From Armigeres subalbatus (Eukaryota > Arthropoda > Insecta > Diptera > Culicidae): a DNA stretch of 64,000 nucleotides. Below the pieces are notes generated by a model. The model searched no databases and was not told where the DNA came from. It saw only the letters and a list, made by a program, of their open reading frames with translations. The stretch spans positions 1 through 64,000 of the forward strand of contig NW_026943335.1 of assembly GCF_024139115.2 (NCBI RefSeq). Direction: 5' to 3'. How positions within the stretch are numbered: the stretch's first letter is position 1; each line of letters opens with the position of its first letter. The position numbers were made by a program, and so were the translations under genes. Below, in pieces: positions 47,704 to 56,834 of the stretch.

Positions 47704-48819
47704 GGGTAAATCCGGGTGAGATGTCACACCTTTTTAAAAATCGATATTTCTCCAAAACAATACGTCAAATTGAAACTCTTTTTATTGTCTTGGATAGTTT
47801 AGGGATCCTACTACATTGTGTGGAAGTCATTTGCAAAACAAATAAAACAGTACTGTACTATTTATATTTTATTAAAAAAGTCAAGTTCGGGTGAGACGCC
47901 ACACCTCAGGGGGAGACGCCGCACGTGGGAAATGTTGTAGAAATGGAGATTACAATTTATTTTTGGCGTTGAATGTACTTTTGTAGAAAAGCATAATTAT
48001 TTATATTTGTATTTCTATCCAAAAACAAACAAATTTCTTCACATCCGAATTTCTTCACAGTCCAAAATATTAGTCATTAATATGGGGCCCTCCTTAGCCG
48101 TGCGGTAAGACGCGCGGCTACAAAGCAAGACCATGCTGAGGGTGGCTGGGTTCGATTCCCGGTGCCGGTCTAGGCAATTTTCGAATTGGAAATTATCTCG
48201 ACTTCCCTGGGCATAAAAGTATCATCGTGTTAGCCTCATGATATACGAATGCAAAAATGGTAACTTGGCTTAGAAACCTCGCAGTTAATAACTGTGGAAG
48301 TGCTCAATGAACACTAAGCTACGAGGCGGCTCTGTCCCAGTGTGGGGATGTAATGCCAATAAGAAGAAGAAGAATATGCATTTATTTTTTTGTTTTACCC
48401 CCACAATCAATTACGTATATCGTCAAAAATTGCACATATTGCGTTCTTCTATATCCACGCCGGTTTTCTTTATTGCAATGCTCTTCCATGCCTGCTTCTC
48501 CTTCGTGGGGTATCTGCTCTTGCAATTCAAAACATGTACCTTCTCATATCAATAACAACCAGAAGAAATGGGGAGCAAATTTATTTGTTTCTCATACTTG
48601 TGATGTTTTAAGTAGTGAGCACGCATGATAACGATAAAAAAACGACACCGTCATATTACTTTTTTTAGCTGATAAGAATGAGCAGTTACTATTTTGGTTT
48701 TTGTTTTCACTACAAAAGACACCCTCTAACATACATTTGCGCCAATAAATCAAGTCTGTACTACCAGATCTCTAAAGTGCGGTATCTATACCAAAGCGGC
48801 ATCTCACCCGGATTTACCC
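47704..48819. mobile_element. TA-flanked DNA element carrying a SINE
   Basis: The left end is GGGTAAATCCGGGTGAGATG and the right end is its exact complement (48800-48819). TA flanks both sides (47702-47703, 48820-48821), as for Tc1/mariner-type elements. A second GGGTGAGACGCCACACC motif lies inside near 47890. It contains no transposase and holds the SINE at 48084-48374. In copy A (34684 onward) only the left half is present, ending at the duplication edge. Confidence 0.85.
48084..48374 (+). mobile_element. Feilai-type tRNA-derived SINE with AAG tail
   Basis: It starts GGGGCCCTCCTTAGCCGTGC. The A box is TAGCCGTGCGG and the B box GGTTCGATTCC lies about 50 bp later. The body includes GTTAATAACTGTGGAAGTGC and CCAGTGTGGGGATGTAATGC, and it ends in (AAG)n. 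A short flanking AATAT on both sides could be the target duplication. It inserted into the TA element exactly where copy B homology ends. Confidence 0.85.
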
Positions 48820-48821
48820 TA

Positions 48822-51800
48822 TAGTTTACTAGAAATCCTAGATCTAAGAAATACAGATCCTAAAACAAATCTCGCTTTTCTTGATAAATTTGGTATTGAG
48901 TTTTTTTGCATATCATTTTGTACAGCACTGAACTGCATAAAATAAGCGACTTTCCATTCGGATTAAGTGATTAAGTTGCCAAAACGCTGCTCCTCTGTCT
49001 AATATTTTGTAAGCATGGCAATATCACTGCAACGATCCAGCCATCTAATTGATTTGTAACAAATCTCGCGTATCCATTTTCACCGATCAGCGGGTGCAAA
49101 CTTCCGAAAATGCACCTTTCCTTGTTTTCGTTTGGATACAAATGGATGGAAAAAATGGTTCATCCCATTCCTCGAAGCAACACATCTGGACTTCCCGTTT
49201 CCCCATATGTATGTTCTTGTTCTTCAATTCGATGTTCACCAGTTTTACTATGCAGCGGATGCGCTCACTCGTGCGCCAACACCGGCCAGGATCAAGGGAT
49301 CAGGTTGCCCGGACCACACGACCTAAAACTGCACACGGACCACACCGTGACCGGACGTTGAAAAAATCTCAATATTTCCTCAAGATCCACTAAAAATGTT
49401 GTAGTTTCAAGAAACATGTTTGCTGAAACTCGGCCTAACATGAAACAGAAAATAACATAAAAAGTGTCCGTTCGTATTCAATGAATGTTGTGTGTCTTCG
49501 AATACTACAAATATGTGCATAATAAGCTTACCGAATAATTACTGTTTCATGTTATTTCCTCTTTCTGCTCGAAGCTGAGCCACTGTGCACTATCCTAACT
49601 ATTTCTTCCGAGTTTGGCCAAATGCCCAGTGAGAGATTTCATCGCACAAAAAAAGGATACGAATTTCGGCAGCACAGCATGTGTGTGCCAGTTCGAGGAT
49701 TGCATTTCCCGGTGTTTCTGTCCTTCTGATGGCTCTGTTCGCGAGCTCTCTGTCGTAGATTTGGCAGACCTCCTTTTTTGTTGTTCTGTGTTGCACCGAG
49801 CCAGGTGTAAACATGATACTTCTTTGGTCATTTGACTGCCACCACTCGAGTCGATGAACTTGCTGTTTGGCGTGTTTGTGATTCGCCCTGGGCGATTAGA
49901 CTCCCTCAAAATATGATACCCTTAATATAATTTACGCATTCTGTGGGTCCAATTTGAATTTCTAATCAAAGTCACTTATCATAACTACGCGTTGAACAAA
50001 CTAATTATTTTCGTCACCAACTCAAATGCAAATTCAATCTGAAATATCGTTTCTCGTACAGCCGAACGTATGCAGACGAAAACCAAATAAAAAGTGATAA
50101 ATGATCGCATAAGTTCGGAACAATTTGTTTTGCATAGAAATTGAAACGCATTCCCACTGCGCTGCATGGTCCGCAAGAAAACTGACGATGGAAATCGATT
50201 CGGGGAAACGATCTAATCCTCGGGTGTGAAACTTCACAGGCCCTGTTTTATGACGATGTGACAACGGATCCCTGTCCTTCGGACATAAAGCAGTCACATG
50301 ACACTCTCGTGCTCGAGATGAGCTGCTCGGCGAAGAAAGCAATCCTTCGCCAGGATCGTGTGACGTTAATCTGCTGTCCGTTAGTGAAAGTGTAGAATAT
50401 CTTCTTGATGAGAAAAGAAGGAGCACGTTCCATAAGATTGCATAAATTGTGTCCCGTTACAGATTACAGAGGGAAGATTGAGTACACCTGTTTGAAAACC
50501 CTCAGAGGAAAACTTGGCTGGGTGCAGCGCAGTCTCACTCAGATGCATTCACCATAAGGTTCGTATAAGTCATACTCAGGCACACAATGACCAACTGAGT
50601 ATACTTTTGTTATATTTAGTGAAAAATGCTACTATAGGGCTTTACTAAATTCAAAAATCAAAACCTTTTACAGCTGAATCTCAAACACAACCTGGAACCA
50701 CCATCCAGACCCGGACAAAGATGTCACCCGTGTGCAGTCAAGAAACACACCAAAGGCTAATCGATTAGGGCCCGGTGGGCACTCATCGGTGGCTGCCCCC
50801 AAGGAAACGACTAATTTCCGCTGTCTAGCGATCGAAGGAAATGAACACTCCGCTCCACCCGGTTGGGGCTCAAGTTGACGAATTAGCATAGTATGAAACC
50901 GGAGCAAAATTAACGAACCTTCCCAGCAATCATGCTGGTGGCATTGCTTGTTTGTTTGCATGCATCGTGTGGTGGATTGACACAATCGCGAAGGAGTTAT
51001 CTCCTTATTTTTGGGTGGTGGATTTGTTCTGTGGTTCTACTCACGGACGATGAGGACGAAGCACACCGAAGATCGTCGTCACAGATACGGTGCGCTCGAG
51101 TTGATCGCTATCGAATTGAAGTGGATTGAGTTGTTTACGATCGGATTTACTGCGGATCGGATTTCGGATCCGAATGATGGGTCTTCTTGTGCCATGGGAA
51201 ATTCCTGGAAGATGGATTTCCAGCGTTGCATCATATAATGATGGGGATCGTTAAAGGAAACTAGATCAAGCGCATTTTAGGACCTCGATCGCGGCACTCA
51301 TAATAAGTAGGTCGAGATCATTCGAATTTCGGCAATAAATCGATCTTTAATGATAGCAATTTTAACACGCTCGGCGCGGGAGTCTGAACCGCGTTTGATT
51401 TATGACAACGGGCTTCTGGTTCGCGTTCCAGTGCGACCTTTGACCGTGATTTGGGAAAGGACCCACGGACAACGGGCGGCGGCTTTCTTGAAGTTGCTCT
51501 TTTTTACCTACTCCTTGTGCTCGCTTGGACAGCACATAGTTATTGATATTTTATTGCTGTTCACGCCCTCGGTCAAGGCAACAAAAGCCGAAAGCCTTCG
51601 GGGCATCATCCTCGGGGTCTCTCTCTTTGTCTTCCATCACTGCACCTTCGCTCTTGCGGTGCTGCAGTAGGAATCAGTCCGATTGTAAAGATTATGATTT
51701 CAGACTGCAAATCCGAGTGATCAATTCCCCTAGCGATAATGTTTTCTTTCTCGTTAGTTTCAGTTGTTAGACCTTTAAGCAGATTTTATTAAGATACTTC

Positions 51801-52504
51801 CAGAAACCAGAAGGTAATCATTTTGGAAAAAGATCACATTAAAAAATAAATTATTAAGATACAGCAGCAATAACAAAAAATGAATCTCAAAATAATTGAA
51901 GGTCAACCAAATTAGCAATTTTTTTATTTAAAAAAACAATTTTCCCAATAAATTTATGAAGTTTCTGTTCTGTTCTAAGAGCACACGTACACATGGTTAC
52001 ATTTCAAAATTTGTTAAAATATAAGTGACGTAAAAACGAGATAGGTTATTAAGGCTCATAAATTATGAATCGATCATTTATTATTACGCCCAATATATCT
52101 ACCCTTAAGTAATGTTCTAGATTTTTATGGCACCAAGTATAGTAAAGTACGGCATAAGTTCTGCGTTTCGATTACTTGAGTAAATCGTAGCCCAAAAACC
52201 CTGATTATTCCACATAATGGTCATATTGCCTTTCTCGTACTTTATCGAAAAACTTTCAATAGCAAATAATGGGATCGAATTCCCCATCCAGCTAATCGGA
52301 TAATCACTTGTCACAAGACGAGGCTCGACTCGAGTCAAGTACGAGGCACTGTTACAACGAGTTACAATCAAGCGGTGGAATTAAATGGGATAGTACGAAC
52401 TCGTCTTATGGCAAATGAAGACATTCCACCAAAAGCTCGAGATATTTTTTTTACTAATCAACTAATGCTTTAGAATGTGTGTCTACAAAATGCTGTCCAC
52501 ATAG
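48822..52504. other. Mostly unique sequence without recognised genes
   Basis: The DNA is AT-rich at 48822-49050 and 51780-52500, GC-richer at 49550-51700. Several frames of 70-130 residues lie on both strands (50034-50426, 50668-50985, 51350-51670) but overlap one another and show no domain, splice pattern or codon bias I trust. This may be intron or intergenic host DNA with conserved non-coding parts. Confidence 0.35.
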
Positions 52505-52690
52505 TGCAGAAGAGTCGTTTAGTCGAAATTCATTCAGCCGAAATCCATTGTGCTGAATGCCATTTGCCTGAATAACACGTTAGGTCAAAATTTATCCAGT
52601 CGAATTCCATTACGGCGAATTGGACGAACTAGTTATTTGGCCGAAAAAGTCGATTGGTCAAATAGGTCATTTGGCAGGAAATACCGTCTG
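52505..52690 (+). repeat. 15-bp minisatellite terminus, family 2, copy a
   Basis: It begins AGAGTCGTTTAGTCGAAATT. Units of about 15 bp of the form CATTnnGCCGAAnnn follow (CATTCAGCCGAAATC, CATTGTGCTGAATGC, CATTTGCCTGAATAA), with later copies degenerate. It is in the same orientation as the block at 53034 and has the same first bases, so both look like left ends of related elements. Confidence 0.65.
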
Positions 52691-52895
52691 GCCCAGTGAT
52701 GGGAAACGTCATTTCGATGTCATGGGACTAATGTGTTAATCACTTTTTTCACAAGTTATTTACAATTGTGCTGTTCATATAAGCATGTAGCCTACAAAGG
52801 AACCTACAAATGTTTGTAATAGGCCATTACTCTAAATATGAAATTGGTGGTGTAAGAGCTGAATTAGTGTCAAATGACATTAGGCATAGCAACAT

Positions 52896-52943
52896 AGTGG
52901 TGATGATGCCTGGGACACTACCCTGATAGGCATCCTCACCACT
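52896..52943. repeat. Short hairpin
   Basis: AGTGGTGATGATGCCT and AGGCATCCTCACCACT pair with one mismatch around a 16-nt loop. It lies between the two minisatellite blocks. No function is evident. Confidence 0.6.
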
Positions 52944-53033
52944 TAGGAATATTTTTTGTTGGTTATTTTTGGTACGATATTTTTGGAATACAGTGTTGAC
53001 CCGATTTTGTATTGCTTTTTTTTTCGTCGAGGA

Positions 53034-53330
53034 AGAGTCGTTTGGCCGAAGCCCATTCGGCCAAAAGCCATTTGGTCGAATACCACTAAGCCAAACAAAT
53101 CATTAGGAAGAAACCCATTTGACGAGACGAGTCAGCCTTGGGTTAAAACTCTTCCTAATAAAGATATTAAAAAAAACCATCTGGCCGAAAATCATCCGGC
53201 TGAATAGGTCATTTGGATGAATTGGTCATTTGGCCGAATAGGACATGTGGCCGAAAATTACATCTGGCCGAAACGAAAATTTGGCCAAATAGGACATTTG
53301 GCCGAAACGGACATTTGAAAAGTGAGGAAT
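53034..53330 (+). repeat. 15-16-bp minisatellite terminus, family 2, copy b
   Basis: It starts AGAGTCGTTTGGCCGAAGCC and continues with many CATTTGGCCGAA, ATAGGACATTTGGCC-type units. It stops where the 3' end of RTE-3 begins. The open frames 52956-53207 and 53213-53518 are translations of this repeat (WPNRT, FGRN units) and are not genes. The middle (53100-53170) has lost the pattern. Confidence 0.75.
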
Positions 53331-53357
53331 ATCTGGTTGGCTACAGCATCGATACAC

Positions 53358-54216
53358 CTATGCCTGGCGTATTGCAGAGCTCCATAATCGTCGGTCTTGG
53401 GCGATGTTCCTCCAGTTACTCCGAACGTTCAGGGTCCCCAGGTCCGATTCCACCGCGTGCAGCCAGCGTGTTCGTGGCCTTCCACGAAGTCGCCGGCCCC
53501 TATCTGGTTCTCTGTTGAATATTGTTTTCGCTATTCTTTTTTCCAACATTCGCGCTAAGTGACCAGCCCATTGTCTGCCCTATTTTATACGATTCACAAT
53601 ATTTTCTTCTTTGTATACTTAATACAGCTCGTGATTCATGCATCTGCGCCACACTTTTCGCTCGAAAACCCTGAATGCTCTCCGGTCCGACTCTTTTAAT
53701 GTCCATGTTTTATGTCCATAAAGGGCCACTGGTAGAATCAGAGTTTTGTATAGAACAAATTTCGTTTCTGTCTGCATGTTGCGGGACCTAAGCTGGTAAC
53801 ATAATCCGCAAAAGACCCTATTCGAAGCAGCAATACGTCTTTTCACTTCACGGGAAACGTTATTGTAACATGTCACAAGCGTTCCAAGGTAAACAAATTC
53901 TTCAACAACTTCAAACACATCCCCATCAAGCACTACCTCAGCACCAACACCACTAGGTCTTCCCTTATCTCTACCTGCCACCATGTACTTTGTCTTGGCA
54001 GAGTTAATGGCTAAGCCTATCCTCGCCGTCTCCCTCTTCAGTAGGACAAAAGCCTCCATTACTGGTCTGCGATCGATTCCAATAAGGTCGATGTCGTCCT
54101 CAAAGCCCAGGAGCATATGCGACCGTGTGATGATAGTGCCGTTCCTCTGCACGCCAGATCTCCTTATAGCGCCTTCGAGTGCAATGTTGAACAATAAATT
54201 CGAAAGTGCTTCAATC
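53358..54216 (-). pseudogene. RTE-3 reverse transcriptase, palm to C-terminus
   Basis: In frame 53619-54251 the real LINE part begins at ALSNLLFNIALEGAIRRSG. The catalytic box reads FEDD instead of FADD, a substitution next to the essential aspartates. EFVYLGTLVT, ALYGHKTWTLKESDRR and RRCMNHELY follow, then a stop. The tail continues in frame 53358-53549 (RGRPRTRWLHAVESDLG). The residues before ALSN in the open frame derive from the inserted element. Confidence 0.8.
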
Positions 54217-54567
54217 GACTCTACGACACTACCCATAATTCCATTACCCATAATGCCATTACCCCGAAGGCCACTACCCCGAACGCCACAACCCCGAATG
54301 AGTCACTACCCCGAATTAGTCATTATTTCGAGTTTATATTTCATTTCAATAAAATGAAGTATAAATGTCACTCAATAAAAGTTTATTCATAATTCATATG
54401 AATGAACACTAATTGGAACTGAAACTGTTTCAATGCAGTATAGAACTAAGTATTCTTACTCCGTAAGATCCCGTTCCACTTCGTATGGCACTTATCAACA
54501 GTCCTGAAGGGTAGGGGGAGATTATGCAGCACGTTTTCATGTACAATGCAGAGAGTTTGAGGCAGTT

Positions 54568-54882
54568 CTTCTTCTTCTTATTATTATTGGCATTACATCC
54601 CCACAGTGGAACAGAGCCATCTCGCAGCTTAACTTAGTGTTCACTTAAGCATTTCCACAGTTATTAACTGCGAAGTTTCTAAGCCAAGTTACCATTTTTG
54701 CATTCGTATATCATGAGGCTAAACACGATGATATTTTTTTTGGCCTGGGAAGTCGAGACAATTTCCAATCCGAAAATCGCCTAGACCGGCACCGGGAATC
54801 GAACCCAGCCACCCTCAGCATGGTCTTGCTTTGTAGCCGCGCGTCTTACCGCACGGCTAAGAAGGGCCCACGGTCCTACCAG
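54568..54882 (-). mobile_element. Full-length Feilai-type SINE, minus strand
   Basis: It is flanked by a perfect 13-bp duplication GTTTGAGGCAGTT (54555-54567, 54883-54895), typical of LINE-mediated retroposition. On the minus strand it begins CTGGTAGGACCGTGGGCCCT, then the A box (TAGCCGTGCGG), the B box (GGTTCGATTCC) and the shared body, and ends in AAG/AAT repeats. It has about 15 more 5' bases than the other copies and so shows the likely true start. Confidence 0.92.
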
Positions 54883-55009
54883 GTTTGAGGCAGTTGCGGT
54901 CCACGTCAGCATGGCTTCAAGGGCAACAATGTTGAAGTTGTTCCTTAGTCGCTGTAGTAAAATCAACGGATTCTGGAGTGGTCTAAATCTCAGAATCGAC
55001 GAGTGGGTG

Positions 55010-55250
55010 AATTGGTGAGTAAGAGTGAGTGAGTGAGCTAGCGAGTAACAGTAAATGAGTAAGAGTGAGTGAGTAAGAGTGAGCGAGAAAGAGGGAGCGA
55101 ATGATTGAGAGTAAATGAGTAAGTGAAAGTGGATGAGTGAGTAAGAGTGGTTAAATTAATAAGAGCGGATGAATGAATGAGATTGGGTAGTAATTAGTGA
55201 GGCAGAGGAAATTAGTGAGTAATGGGGTGTGTGTAAGAGAGTGAGAAAGA
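55010..55250 (+). repeat. GAGT/AAGAGT simple repeat
   Basis: Irregular GAGT, AAGAGT and GAATGAGT units run for about 240 bp within the minisatellite-TIR element. It is purine-rich on this strand. Confidence 0.75.
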
Positions 55251-55281
55251 GAGGGAGATCTTGTTTATCTTAGGGAAGTTG

Positions 55282-55563
55282 CGTTGACTTAAAGAAGGCA
55301 TCATCTTGGCTCGTCTTCTGTCGGGCAGACACGATACTTTTCAAAAGTTATTATTTTCCCTGTGTGCCTTATTGCGGTATAAGCACGTTCATTTAAAGGA
55401 GGTATCATCTCCTCTGTCTGCCTTATATCGGGCAAACGCGTTCATTTAAAGAAGGCATTATTTCCTCTGTCTGCTTTATACCGGGAAAACGCATTCATTT
55501 AAAGAAAGCATCACCTCCTCTGTTCGCCTTATACCGGGAAAACGCGTTCTATTGAAAAAAAGG
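55282..55563 (+). repeat. 53-bp tandem repeat, about five units
   Basis: Units contain TTCATTTAAAGAAGGCAT, CCTCTGTCTGCCTTATA and CCGGGAAAACGCG. TTCATTTAAA starts at 55389, 55441 and 55494, a spacing of 52-53 bp; two more diverged units lie upstream. It is internal to the element at 54217-55805. Confidence 0.8.
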
Positions 55564-55805
55564 ATCTCTTACTCCATTTCGTAGAATAGTACTTTTCTAG
55601 GTCATAATGACAGGAATGACAGTTAAAATTAGTTAGAATACTACAGATTCTAAATGTTTTCGGGATAATTGCCTTTCGGGATAATGGATTTCGGGGTAGT
55701 GTCCCATTCGGGGTGATGGTTTTCGGGGTACTGTTACATTCAGGGTAGTGGCCTTCGGGGTAATGGCATTTGGGGTACTGGCATTCGGGGTAGTGGAGTG
55801 GAGCC

Positions 55806-55888
55806 GCTTCAATCCGTCTAAGGTTGACATTTTGTCTGCAATCCGAATACTTGATTTCGAGCCATCCTTATAGATTGGGCATATGAGG
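55806..55888 (-). pseudogene. RTE-3 reverse transcriptase, finger fragment
   Basis: Minus-strand text PLICPIYKDGSK, the RT finger motif also seen in RTE-2 (TCPIYKNGDK), then IRIADKMSTLDGLKR. The TLDGLKR end joins the ALSNLLFN start at 54200 across the insertion. Sequence between the two motifs in a normal RT is missing, so an internal deletion preceded or accompanied the insertions. Confidence 0.7.
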
Positions 55889-56125
55889 GGCTCCTCCCCA
55901 GTACCCCGAATGCCATTACCCCGAAGGCCACTACCTCAAATGGGACAGTACCCCGAAAATCATTACCCCGAATGGGACACTACCCCGAAGTTCATTACCC
56001 CGAAAGCCCAGTACCCCTAAAACATTTGAAATCTATAGCTTTCCAGTATAATTTTTAAATCTCACAGATATTGATGAATCCAAAACGACAATCTTAAATT
56101 AAAGTTACTTAATGATAATGGATGA
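55889..56125 (+). mobile_element. Second terminus of the minisatellite-TIR family
   Basis: It starts GGCTCCTCCCCAGTACCCCG, matching the right end (complemented) of the 54217-55805 element. Seven or more CATTACCCCGAA-type units follow to about 56023, then AAAACATTTGAAATCTATAG, which matches that element's interior (AAAACATTTAGAATCTGTAG). The other end is missing; RTE-1b abuts at 56126. Two independent copies make this a family. Confidence 0.75.
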
Positions 56126-56834
56126 ATGATGCGGAGCGTGACAATATGGTCCACACAGGATCTTCCGGCACGGAATCAGGCTTGCTGCCGCCGGAGAGTC
56201 GCATCGATCTTCTCCTGAATCCGGGCTAGGATAATTTTGCACAGAACTTTGAGAACGATACACAGCAACATAATGCCTCGCCAATTATCGCATACAGTCA
56301 GGTCACCCTTTTTGGGCATCTTCACTAAGATACATTGCATCCAGTCGACCGGGAAAGTTGCGGTGTCCCAGATATTAAGAAATAAACGATGCAGTAGTTG
56401 TGCGGATGTCATGGGGTCAGCTTTGAGCATCTCGGCTGATATGCGGTCGACCCCTGGGGCTTTCTTCGATTTCATGTTTTGTTTGGCTGTTTGAATCTCT
56501 AGCAGTGATGGAGCTTCGGTATTGACGCGTGTTATACGTCGGATTCCAGGCAGATCATGCCGAGGTGGTGATGGCCTGGCAGGCACTTAAAAAAGTTGTT
56601 CGAAGTGCTCCAGCGTTCCAGCTGGTCAGTTGGGTCGGTCAATAACTGATCATTCGCGTCTTTCACAGGCATCGTTGCATTCATCTTCACCCCGCTTAAG
56701 CGTCGTGAGATATCGTGGAGGAGGCGAGTGTCGCCGGTTGCGGCGGCTCTATCTCCTTCGTCGGCCAGAGAGTCTGCCCACGCTCGCTTGTCCCGTCGAC
56801 ATGAGCGTTTTACTTCCTTCTCAAGAGCCGCGTA
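56126..56834 (-). pseudogene. RTE-1b linker and reverse transcriptase N-terminal part
   Basis: Downstream of the stop at 56835-56837 the frame continues with YAALEKEVKRSCRRDKRAWA and HDISRRLSGVKMNATM, then shifts near 56595-56610. The RT starts in frame 56176-56586 with KKAPGVDRISAEMLKADPMT and CILVKMPKKGDLTVCDNWRG. It stops at RRQQA, where a glycine codon of the QAGFRAGRSC motif has become TGA. The text then runs on to SCVDHIVTLRII and ends at the element break. Confidence 0.8.

Larger units (their letters stand above)
37557..48083 (+). repeat. Duplicated segment, copy B (longer, better reading frames)
   Basis: The direct-orientation partner of 25002-35057. Homology starts at ATGTGCACATTGCC and ends at CATTAATATG just before the SINE at 48084. 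Elements at both edges continue beyond the homology here (Jockey-type endonuclease on the left, TA element on the right), whereas in copy A they are cut. Within 41660-42506 and 42725-46000 no gene is recognised; the DNA is AT-rich. Confidence 0.92.
54217..55805. mobile_element. Minisatellite-TIR DNA element with 9-bp target duplication
   Basis: It is flanked by a perfect 9-bp duplication GCTTCAATC (54208-54216, 55806-55814), which splits the RTE-3 RT between GLKR and ALSN. The ends are inverted: GACTCTACGACACTACCC on the left, GGCTCCACTCCACTACCC on the right (complemented). They extend inward about 100-140 bp as tandem 15-bp units CATTACCCCGAANNC (54227-54330; complement at 55661-55796). A 9-bp duplication with long TIRs suggests a Mutator-like element, but no transposase is present. 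Inside are a SINE (54568-54882), a GAGT-type repeat and a 53-bp repeat. Confidence 0.8.

Noticed and set aside
50668..51670. Open frames of about 105 residues on both strands
   Set aside because: They overlap other frames, lack domains or splice evidence, and the local GC rise alone can explain them.
52956..53518. Open frames with repeated WPNRT/FGRN residues
   Set aside because: They are translations of the 15-bp minisatellite and of the complement of RTE-3, not proteins.
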